Below, in pieces: positions 1 through 5,609 of a stretch of 6,943 nucleotides of DNA; position 1 is the first letter of the stretch, and each line of letters opens with the position of its first letter. Made by a program: the position numbers and the translations under genes. Origin of the DNA: an uncultured Ignavibacteria bacterium (GTDB lineage Bacteria > Bacteroidota > Ignavibacteria > Ignavibacteriales > Ignavibacteriaceae); assembly GCA_937996765.1 (NCBI GenBank), contig CALKUG010000225.1:1-6943 (forward strand). The letters run 5' to 3'. The notes beneath the pieces were generated by a model. That model had not been told where the DNA came from, searched no databases, and saw nothing but the letters and a program-made list of their open reading frames with translations.

Positions 1-42
1 GTTAATTTTTTAGGAAAAGCATTAAAAAGCGGAATATTTTAA
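1..42 (+). CDS. Possible C-terminal tail of a plus-strand gene
   Basis: Frame 1 of the plus strand is open from the window edge for 13 codons (reading VNFLGKALKSGIF) and stops at TAA 40-42. The other two plus frames stop within the first 12 bases. If real, it is the last few residues of a gene that converges on the helicase gene, with only 22 bp between the two stop codons. Thirteen codons say nothing about function, and an open stretch this short can easily arise by chance. No hairpin terminator is visible between 43 and 64. Confidence 0.2.
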   Translation, partial: VNFLGKALKSGIF

Positions 43-64
43 AGAAGGAAAAGAAGCAGGATAA

Positions 65-1555
65 TTATTTGGAGAGGCAGATATCGCAATTACCGCAGGG
101 CATTGAATCGTTAAATCCAAAATAACGATGGATGTTAATGCGACGGCAGTGTTCATCTTGGAAGTATTCAACCACACCCAAAAGTTTTTTATTGTCGTTG
201 GTGAATTTTTCTTTGAGATGCCCGGAGTCTTGCAGAATTTCCGGTAAAGGTGCAACTAATTCGAGGTTTTTAAGGTCAATGTCACCTTCGGTTACTCCGT
301 AACGATCGAGCATATTAAGAACAGTTTCTACTCTAAAATCGTGTTTGTTTTTATGTGACATTTGTTCACGCAGGTAGTCAATTCCCATTGCATTCACTGC
401 ACGTAAATCGGTTTGTAATATGTTATACAAACGTGAGTAATAATGCACATCGGGGTTTGCCCATTTAATAAACTCCATTTGTGTGTAGAGGTCTTCGCGG
501 TTGTAGAGCAACATACACAATGAATCTTTCCCATCTCTGCCCGCTCTGCCAATTTCTTGGTAATACTGTTCAACCGAAGCGGGGAGCTCAGCATGTATAA
601 CAAATCTTATATCTGCTTTATCTATTCCCATTCCAAAAGCATTAGTTGCAAGTATCAGTTGAGTTTCACCGTTAATAAACTCGCGCTGCATTCGCTTCCG
701 CTGGCCTGCAGAAAGCTTACCGTGATAAACACCATGGTAAAAACCAAGTGTATTGAGTTTTTCAGAAAACTCTTCAAGTTTTTTAATGAGGGCAAAGTAG
801 ATTATTCCCGAACCTTTGTAATTCTCGAGAACCTTAACAATTTCGCGAAGGGTTTCTTTTTCATCGAAAACATCGAGTGCTTCGAGCCGAAGATTTGGTC
901 TTGTTATCCCTTCATGAAACACAGATATTTCTGATTTTTGAAGTCCTAACTTTTCTACGATATCTATTTGAACATCAGGGGTTGCAGTAGCAGTAAGGGC
1001 AATGGTAAGAGGATTGCCAATTAGCTCCCTGAACTCAGCTATGCGAGAATAGTCGGGACGGAAATCATGTCCCCATTCCGAGATACAATGAGCCTCATCA
1101 ACTGTGAGTAGTGAGATATTGGCGGATTTAATCCCTTCCACAAAATCTGTTTTACGGAATCGCTCAGGGGTTACATAGAGTAGTTTAATCCTGCCTGCAA
1201 TAAAGCTGTTTAATCTTTTTTGTTTATCCTCGGCAGAAACGGTGGAGTTAATAAAAGCGGCAGGAATACCTCTTTTCCTTAATGCATCTACTTGATCTTG
1301 CATCAATGCAATAAGCGGACTGATAACCAGAGTTCCGCCGTTTAACATCAAAGCGGGCAACTGATAACAGAGTGACTTACCACCGCCAGTAGGCATAAGC
1401 AACAAGCTGTGTTTATTATTCAAAAGAATATTTTCAATAACTTGCTGTTGCAAACCTCTGAACGAATCAAAGCCAAAATGCTTCAGGAGTGCAGTATTAA
1501 TTTCTTGCTGAGATAGAGTTGCTATGATGTTATCGTGGATGTTTTCAAAAATTAT
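65..1555 (-). CDS. recQ: RecQ-family ATP-dependent DNA helicase, short form without HRDC domain
   Basis: This is a superfamily 2 3'-5' DNA helicase expected to act in the cytoplasm on recombination and repair intermediates. Numbering from the TTG at 1453, the motifs are: Walker A MPTGGGKS (20-27), DEAH with the aromatic-rich loop after it (119-134), LTATAT (153-158), motif IV IIYF (217-220), motif V around ATNAFGMGIDKADIRFVIH (269-287) and motif VI QEIGRAGRDG (299-308). A RecQ zinc site follows, with Cys at 436, 453, 456 and 459. The frame ends three residues later, so the winged-helix and HRDC domains of full-length RecQ (about 600 residues) are absent. The Q-motif (FGFDSFRGLQQQ) lies upstream of the TTG, so translation must begin earlier. 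The frame is open back to 1555, just after the neighbour's TAG, but contains no ATG, GTG or TTG there. The start is therefore unresolved: a canonical-codon call would be 65-1453, the full frame is 65-1555. The family is certain; recQ is a family-level name. Confidence 0.93.
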   Translation of the reverse strand: MIFENIHDNIIATLSQQEINTALLKHFGFDSFRGLQQQVIENILLNNKHSLLLMPTGGGKSLCYQLPALMLNGGTLVISPLIALMQDQVDALRKRGIPAAFINSTVSAEDKQKRLNSFIAGRIKLLYVTPERFRKTDFVEGIKSANISLLTVDEAHCISEWGHDFRPDYSRIAEFRELIGNPLTIALTATATPDVQIDIVEKLGLQKSEISVFHEGITRPNLRLEALDVFDEKETLREIVKVLENYKGSGIIYFALIKKLEEFSEKLNTLGFYHGVYHGKLSAGQRKRMQREFINGETQLILATNAFGMGIDKADIRFVIHAELPASVEQYYQEIGRAGRDGKDSLCMLLYNREDLYTQMEFIKWANPDVHYYSRLYNILQTDLRAVNAMGIDYLREQMSHKNKHDFRVETVLNMLDRYGVTEGDIDLKNLELVAPLPEILQDSGHLKEKFTNDNKKLLGVVEYFQDEHCRRINIHRYFGFNDSMPCGNCDICLSK

Positions 1556-2785
1556 CTACTTAATATACATCATCTTTTTTACTTGCGTTCCCAATTCACC
1601 GGTCAACCTTGCAAAATAGATGCCGCTTGGCAATGCAGAAGCATCAAATACAAAGCTATGTGACCCCGATGTGAGTGTACCATTGTGCAGTATCGTAACC
1701 AACTCGCCAACAATATTATAAACCGAAAGTGTTGCGGATTGCTCGTTGTTTACAGTAACGGTTACTGTTGTACCGGGGTTAAACGGGTTGGGGTAGTTTT
1801 GCTCTAACAAAAACTCAGCAGGTGAAGCTGTAGGTTCATCATTTTTTAGATAAATATCTTCGAGATACCATAATCCGCTACCGGTACCAACCAGAAGATA
1901 GTCATTAAAATAAACAGAGGCATAAGTAGGAGGTTTTGAGATTTCGGTAAACTGTTCTAACCATTTCTTATCATTAGCATCCCACTTTAACCATTTAGTA
2001 CCATTGGGCTTTGTGAGGTAAGCATAGAGCTCATTTTTAATAGTAACAAATTTGCCCAATCCAATAAATCCGTAGGAGAGGTTTTCTCTTTTCCAAACAC
2101 CGTTCACATCTTTAGTGTGTATTCCATAAGTACTAATTGCAAAGCTCATAGAGTCATTTTTTTCAAAATCGTGCATTATGAGTACTTCTCCTGCGAACAC
2201 CCCAAACTTTTCCGATTCCCAAATATTACTCCCGTAGTGATTATAGAAGAGATAACCGTTGGGCTCCCCGCCGGCATAAAGGGTTCCGTTATGAATATTT
2301 AAATTTTCAATCGTTCCATTTGTTAAGCCCGAGTTAAACGCTTTCCATGTTAAAGGTGTGTTGTTTAGGTTTGCTACAAATACGGTTGCACCCATGGTGG
2401 AAGCGTATATTGAATCACCGCGAACTATAAGATCACTAATCTGCACTGACCCAAGTCCTGTAATCCCTTCGCTTTCATTTGCCCAAGTTTTTGCTGAGTC
2501 GTAAGAAACAAAAATTCTGTCGTTCATAGTGCCAACAATGAGTTTCCCTTTAAACTCAACTATTGCATTAATAGACGAAACTAAATCGGATGGTAGTTCG
2601 CTTGCCTCCCAATCACCGTTATATTTAGCGATATGATAGAGCACGCTATCAGTTCCTGCATAGAGCTTTTCATCTGTAGCGTAGAGTGAGTAAACAAAAT
2701 TGGTGGAAGGTATTTGATCTATAGTCAACCATTGTGCCTTTAAGGATGAAATACCAATTAACATCAGTAGCAAAACGAAGCGCAT
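1556..2785 (-). CDS. Secreted T9SS type A sorting-domain protein with propeller-like body
   Basis: The 409-residue protein starts at ATG 2785 with GAGAG five bases upstream. Residues 1-17 form a signal peptide (short basic start, hydrophobic run, likely cleavage after SLKA). Residues about 25-310 contain repeated short strands of the type 'LYAGT', 'LIVGT', 'IYAST', 'LYAGG' and 'LLVGTG', each about 40-50 residues apart. That pattern resembles beta-propeller or sialidase-like photosystem-type repeats, but I cannot name a catalytic family. Residues about 326-409 are a T9SS C-terminal domain: QNYPNPFNP (329-337), then LSVYNIVGELV, then a Gly-Ile-Tyr-Phe-Ala-Arg-Leu strand and a basic C-terminus (KKMMYIK). 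By family knowledge this domain directs export across the outer membrane and is then removed, or anchors the protein at the surface. Substrate and role are unknown. Its TAG stop touches the helicase frame, so the two are probably co-transcribed although functionally unrelated. Confidence 0.92.
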   Translation of the reverse strand: MRFVLLLMLIGISSLKAQWLTIDQIPSTNFVYSLYATDEKLYAGTDSVLYHIAKYNGDWEASELPSDLVSSINAIVEFKGKLIVGTMNDRIFVSYDSAKTWANESEGITGLGSVQISDLIVRGDSIYASTMGATVFVANLNNTPLTWKAFNSGLTNGTIENLNIHNGTLYAGGEPNGYLFYNHYGSNIWESEKFGVFAGEVLIMHDFEKNDSMSFAISTYGIHTKDVNGVWKRENLSYGFIGLGKFVTIKNELYAYLTKPNGTKWLKWDANDKKWLEQFTEISKPPTYASVYFNDYLLVGTGSGLWYLEDIYLKNDEPTASPAEFLLEQNYPNPFNPGTTVTVTVNNEQSATLSVYNIVGELVTILHNGTLTSGSHSFVFDASALPSGIYFARLTGELGTQVKKMMYIK

Positions 2786-2918
2786 ATACTCTCAATAAAA
2801 TAGTTCATAATTACGACACGAAAAATATAAGAAACAAAGTTGATGTATAACCAGAAATTGATGTAAGGAAAAATTTCTCGATAAGCGGAAGCTAATTTTG
2901 TTAAAATGTTTAATCTTA

Positions 2919-2982
2919 TGTTGGCTAACAAAACATGGTAGTATATTAAACTATTTTGAGCAATTAATTATATTAGCCAACA
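2919..2982. promoter_or_regulatory. Paired near-palindromic operator-like sites upstream of the DsrE-like lipoprotein
   Basis: Two 12-bp elements sit in the divergent intergenic region: TGTTGGCTAACA at 2919-2930 and TATTAGCCAACA at 2971-2982. The reverse complement of the first matches the second at 11 of 12 positions, and each is itself an imperfect palindrome (consensus TGTTRG-CYAACA). Their centres are 52 bp apart, close to five helical turns, which would put both on the same DNA face. The proximal site ends 25 bp before the ATG at 3008. This arrangement suits a dimeric repressor or activator binding twice, but the regulator is not identifiable. A 10-bp RNA stem with a 44-base loop is the alternative reading. 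Confidence 0.4.
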
Positions 2983-3007
2983 ACAATAATCAAAAATGGA
3001 GTGATAT

Positions 3008-3451
3008 ATGAAAAATACAGTGGTAACCCTGTTGGGATTGATACTGTTAGTTTTTACGGGTTGCAAAGATCCACAGATGGAAACAAAGCCAGTTGAAAAA
3101 GACGGAATTTTTGTTCACATAAGTCATGGCTCGGATGATGCACATCGCTTGTTGATGGGCTTGCAGATGGCGGTGAAGATGTCTGAAAACAAAGATGTAT
3201 TAGTGTATTTGGATATCAATGCTGTTAATATTGCGGTTAAAGATGCAGAGGATGTAACCTATGAAGAATTTCCGAGTTCAAAAACTCAAATTAAGGCTTT
3301 GCTTGCAAAGGGAGTGAATGTTATGGTTTGCCCAGCTTGTCTAAAAGCAGCAGGTAAAACTGAAGCCGACCTTATGGAAGGATTAAAAATTGCGGATAAG
3401 GAAAAATTCTTCAGCTTTACAAAAGGAAGAATTCTTACTCTTGATTATTAA
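3008..3451 (+). CDS. DsrE/DsrF-like family lipoprotein with CPAC motif
   Basis: The 147-residue product starts at ATG 3008 with GGAG six bases upstream. Residues 1-18 are a lipoprotein signal peptide with lipobox FTGC, giving lipidated Cys19. The mature part is one small alpha/beta domain resembling the DsrE-like sulfurtransferase superfamily: a first strand GIFVHIS (33-39), a His/Asp-rich loop (HGSDDAHR), a long helix, a second strand VLVYLDINAVN (64-74), and a third strand ending in the CPAC motif (Cys108, Cys111), followed by the typical 'AAGKTEADLMEGLKI' helix region. Cysteines at this position carry sulfur or take part in redox chemistry in characterised members; here that role is inference. 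Lipidation places it in the envelope, unlike the cytoplasmic DsrEFH relay, and no dsr, tus or rhodanese gene is nearby. It appears to be a single-gene unit with its own terminator, and its promoter region carries the paired near-palindromes. Confidence 0.82.
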   Translation: MKNTVVTLLGLILLVFTGCKDPQMETKPVEKDGIFVHISHGSDDAHRLLMGLQMAVKMSENKDVLVYLDINAVNIAVKDAEDVTYEEFPSSKTQIKALLAKGVNVMVCPACLKAAGKTEADLMEGLKIADKEKFFSFTKGRILTLDY

Positions 3452-3470
3452 TGGATTGTTTCCAGTAAAT

Positions 3471-3506
3471 AAAAAGAGAGGCAAGAATTTTCTTGCCTCT
3501 CTTTTT
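3471..3506. terminator. Bidirectional rho-independent terminator
   Basis: A perfect inverted repeat has a 17-bp left arm at 3471-3487 (AAAAAGAGAGGCAAGAA) and its complement at 3490-3506, so the hairpin tip is only a few bases. The core GAGAGGCAAG is moderately GC-rich. A run of eight T follows on the plus strand (3502-3509), and on the minus strand the stem is followed by TTTTTATTTA. It lies 20 bp after the lipoprotein stop and 9 bp after the stop of the convergent TonB-domain gene, so it can end both transcripts. Confidence 0.93.
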
Positions 3507-3515
3507 TTTATCAAA

Positions 3516-4346
3516 TTAGTTTAACTTGAACATTACAGGTAATACAAGTTTCACTTTGACCGTTTTACCCTTATGTTTTCCAGGAGTAAATTTAGCAGAT
3601 GACACAGCTTTAACTGCTGACTCATCACAACCGTATCCAATTCCTCTGAGTACGATTGGGTTAACAACATTACCTTGTTCATCCACAACAAAACTTACCA
3701 ATACTTTACCCTCGATTTTTTTTGTAACTGCTTCTTCAGGATAAACCAAATCCTTAAAAATACTCATAATACCGCCAATTGGCTCGGGCATTACATCCGC
3801 TTCGGTAAGTATATCACCTTCAGGGGCAACGTATTTTGTAGTTTCCTTCTTTTCGGAAGCAGAAGGTGATTGTTGCAAATTATCTTTGACACTCTGGGGG
3901 TCTAATGCAAAACGTATAGGAATAACTAAACTAACGGGCACTGTTTTTCCTTTATGTGAACCCGGTTTAAAGGTAAGTTTTTTTACTGCTTCGAGCGCTG
4001 CTTTATCGAGTTCGGGATCGGTACCTTTTTTCACTTTAGCAGACTGAACGGAGCCTGTTTTTGAAACAACTGTTTCAATAAAAACCATTCCTTGTTTGTT
4101 TGCATCTTTAGCAGTTTGAGGATAGACAATGTTATCTATCAATGCTTGCATTCCGCCAATTATTTCAGGGTACACATCAGGCTCAGTGTAAATTGAATCC
4201 GTTTCTTCTATTTCCGAAGCAAATCCCACACTCAACTGTGAACTTTGTTCTTCTGCGGAAAAGGCTTTTTGAGCAAAGCTGTTCAAAGAAGCGAAACAGC
4301 AAATCGCTACCGTGAGTGTTAAAAACACTCTGTTTTTTGTTTTCAT
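3516..4346 (-). CDS. Periplasmic protein with two tandem TonB C-terminal domains
   Basis: The 276-residue protein starts at ATG 4346 with AAGGA eight bases upstream. Residues 1-25 are a signal peptide ending SFA before Gln26. Two homologous TonB_C units follow, at about 57-147 and 184-276. They share PEIIGG/PEPIGG at the front, a 'YP..A' helix, a 'G.V' strand segment, and a terminal 'F.PG.HKGKTV.V.LV.P..F' block. A low-complexity linker joins them (about 150-180). Real TonB has an uncleaved N-terminal transmembrane anchor and a Pro-rich spacer for ExbB/ExbD coupling. Neither is present, so this is probably a soluble periplasmic protein and not an energy transducer. By family knowledge TonB_C binds TonB-box peptides or peptidoglycan; what this one binds is unknown. 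It is the third gene of the sigma/anti-sigma operon, 22 bp after the membrane protein, so it is probably the sensor, the output or a modulator of that system. Confidence 0.85.
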   Translation of the reverse strand: MKTKNRVFLTLTVAICCFASLNSFAQKAFSAEEQSSQLSVGFASEIEETDSIYTEPDVYPEIIGGMQALIDNIVYPQTAKDANKQGMVFIETVVSKTGSVQSAKVKKGTDPELDKAALEAVKKLTFKPGSHKGKTVPVSLVIPIRFALDPQSVKDNLQQSPSASEKKETTKYVAPEGDILTEADVMPEPIGGIMSIFKDLVYPEEAVTKKIEGKVLVSFVVDEQGNVVNPIVLRGIGYGCDESAVKAVSSAKFTPGKHKGKTVKVKLVLPVMFKLN

Positions 4347-4368
4347 GGTCTTATTCCTTTTTGTTGGG

Positions 4369-4842
4369 TTAATTATTTTCTATAGGCCGCACAGTAATCG
4401 GGGGCATACTGTTATACATCATTTCGATAGTGCGACTCTGATCTGAAACCTTTTGGTGAAGTGATTGCACTTCGCTTTTATAAGAGGACATTTGTGTAAA
4501 CACAACGGTTGTTATGATTACCAAAATCAGTGCTAAGGCATAAGCAAAGGCATTTCCTATGCGGAAATTGTTTTGCTGCTGTGGTAAAGAAAGTCGTGTT
4601 TCTGCTCGTCTCATCCCTGAAAACTGTTCTGCGGCAATTGCGGCAAACAAATTCTTTTCAGCTGCGCTTGCAATTTCTTCGCTTTCCTGAACAAGGGCGG
4701 TTCGCAACATGAAACGATTACGGAAGTATGCTCTTAGTTGTTCGTCACTCGCGAGTGCTTCAAAAAGTTTTTGCTCATCTTGACGGGAAAGTTTACGATC
4801 CACGTATAAATCAATAAGTTCTTTGCTTGATACGTTGTTCAT
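4369..4842 (-). CDS. Single-pass membrane protein, probable zinc-less anti-sigma factor
   Basis: The 157-residue protein starts at ATG 4842, with its GA-rich ribosome site overlapping the TGA of the sigma gene seven bases away, which implies translational coupling. Residues 1-50 read like the helical N-terminus of many anti-sigma factors: 'ELIDLYVDRKLSRQDEQKLFEALASDEQLRAYF' in pattern, i.e. a short acidic/Leu helix, a Lys-Leu-Ser turn, then a Glu/Leu helix and an 'SDEQLR' helix start. There is no cysteine at all, so the ZAS-type zinc motif is missing. One transmembrane segment spans about 97-117 (Ala-Phe-Ala-Tyr start, Val-Val-Phe-Thr end). After it comes a periplasmic helix likely to form a coiled coil (118-143) and a short Pro-containing tail. 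With the N-terminus in the cytoplasm it could hold the sigma factor at the membrane and release it on a periplasmic cue. The role is inferred from gene order and layout, not from a diagnostic motif. Confidence 0.75.
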   Translation of the reverse strand: MNNVSSKELIDLYVDRKLSRQDEQKLFEALASDEQLRAYFRNRFMLRTALVQESEEIASAAEKNLFAAIAAEQFSGMRRAETRLSLPQQQNNFRIGNAFAYALALILVIITTVVFTQMSSYKSEVQSLHQKVSDQSRTIEMMYNSMPPITVRPIENN

Positions 4843-4849
4843 AGTATTC

Positions 4850-5377
4850 TCACTTTTTATAAAAATTCTTCAAAACTTTAATAACTCTATTGCGTATTCT
4901 AAATAGCCGAGCTTTCACAACTTCTTCTGTTAGTCCGGTTGTTTGTGCAATTTCTCGATAGCTTAAATCACCAAACTCACGTAAAAGGAAAATCTCTTTA
5001 TTCTCTCTACCAAGAGTTTCAAGTTGAATCATCAGATTTTCTCTAAACTCATCATATTCAAAATCAGATTCAGGGGTGGCAGTATCTTCCACTTCCACCT
5101 CGTCTATATCCAGAACGTTGTAACTATCGAGGTGTGTCTTTTTCTCTCTGAAAAACAAATACACTTCATTTCGCGCAACCGTAAAGAGCCAGTACTTAAT
5201 ACTCTCCCTGTTTTGAATAGTATCCCATTGGGAGTACAGTTTCAAAAAAACAGTTTGAACTAAATCTTCCGAGAATAATCGGTCGGATGTCATTCGTAAC
5301 GAGTAATTATATACCGCTTTACTAAACTGTGAGTAAATTGCAGTGTATTTTGTTATTTCGTCGTTAGAATAAAGCAA
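4850..5377 (-). CDS. ECF-type sigma-70 family RNA polymerase sigma factor
   Basis: The 175-residue protein has the two-domain ECF layout. The sigma-2 region (about 8-80) contains EDLVQTVFLKLY (37-48) and YWLFTVARNEVYLFFRE (62-78), which match the core-binding and -10 recognition helices. An acidic linker rich in Asp/Glu follows (about 84-112). The sigma-4 region (about 115-170) has 'E.FLLREFGDLSYREIA' and the helix-turn-helix TGLTEEVVKARLFRIRNR (147-164) for -35 contact. The start is TTG at 5377: the frame is closed by a TAA at 5395-5393, no ATG or GTG lies between, and GAGAA sits five to six bases upstream. It leads an operon with the putative anti-sigma gene and the TonB-domain gene. ECF factors usually activate their own operon, but I cannot point to a -35/-10 pair. 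Domain class is secure; the target regulon is unknown. Confidence 0.93.
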   Translation of the reverse strand: MLYSNDEITKYTAIYSQFSKAVYNYSLRMTSDRLFSEDLVQTVFLKLYSQWDTIQNRESIKYWLFTVARNEVYLFFREKKTHLDSYNVLDIDEVEVEDTATPESDFEYDEFRENLMIQLETLGRENKEIFLLREFGDLSYREIAQTTGLTEEVVKARLFRIRNRVIKVLKNFYKK

Positions 5378-5440
5378 ACAGTTCTCGCTACTTTATAGTA
5401 GAGATGAATGGAAGTAAAAAAAGTTACGCTCATCGCGTAA

Positions 5441-5602
5441 TTATTTTTCGTTGGGTGTATTTTTGTCTTTTTCTTCTTGTTTCGCTTTGCATTTGTTGCC
5501 GCGAGAATTGTAAATCTGGAGCAAAATGCAGAAAATTGCGGTACCGGGTACGCAAGTTCCATAGGTGGAGCGTTCACCCGGGGCTGCATACTTGCAATTC
5601 AT
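5441..5602 (-). CDS. Possible small cysteine-containing peptide (53 residues)
   Basis: A minus-strand frame runs from ATG 5602 to TAA 5441 and encodes 53 residues beginning MNCKYAAPGERSTYGTC, with Cys at 3, 17, 25 and 38 and a Lys/Glu-rich tail. GGAGAG lies seven bases before this ATG, which is a better ribosome site than any at the in-frame ATG 5650 (69 residues from there). The Gly/Tyr/Cys-rich first half faintly recalls small secreted or modified peptides, but there is no signal peptide, no double-glycine leader, and no processing or transport gene beside it. It would read toward the sigma gene, 63 bp upstream of it. It overlaps the inverted repeat, so open-frame composition alone cannot show that it is translated. 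Confidence 0.25.
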   Translation of the reverse strand: MNCKYAAPGERSTYGTCVPGTAIFCILLQIYNSRGNKCKAKQEEKDKNTPNEK

Positions 5603-5609
5603 CGAACAA
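5493..5609. ncRNA. Unidentified rod-like structured element (candidate RNA), strand unresolved
   Basis: Nested complementary segments pair in order around one centre: TTGTT 5493-5497 (allowing a one-base register shift) with AACAA 5605-5609; CGA 5502-5504 with TCG 5602-5604; GAATTG 5505-5510 with CAATTC 5595-5600; ATGCAG 5526-5531 with CTGCAT 5584-5589; CCGGGT 5544-5549 with ACCCGG 5576-5581; CGC 5551-5553 with GCG 5570-5572; and TCCA 5558-5561 with TGGA 5566-5569 around a four-base tip. Internal loops separate the helices, as in rod-shaped small RNAs. I do not recognise it as SRP RNA (no GGAA-capped helix with the conserved loop), tmRNA, tRNA or a known riboswitch. A TAnnTTTG match at 5458-5465 would suit plus-strand transcription starting just upstream, but no clear terminator follows. 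Confidence 0.35.

Noticed and set aside
22..255. 77-codon minus-strand open frame over the end of recQ
   Set aside because: It overlaps the conserved zinc-site end of the helicase in another frame and shows no family features.
557..934. 125-codon plus-strand open frame inside the helicase gene
   Set aside because: It lies antisense to a region coding conserved helicase motifs IV to VI, and its product has no recognisable domain. It is a shadow of the real frame.
1451..2785. T9SS cargo and RecQ as one fusion protein read through TAG
   Set aside because: They share a frame, but the T9SS sorting domain must be C-terminal to work and an exported helicase makes no sense. A single stop separates two complete domains of unrelated families.
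5388..5401. Inverted repeat CTACTTTATAGTAG just upstream of the sigma gene ribosome site
   Set aside because: The arms are only 5 bp with a 4-base centre in AT-rich DNA, which is common by chance. It is too weak to call an operator.
5353..5589. 78-codon minus-strand open frame running into the sigma gene start
   Set aside because: It overlaps the sigma gene start out of frame, lacks a ribosome site, and its Lys-rich product resembles no family. The alternative minus frame with ATG 5602 is better supported.
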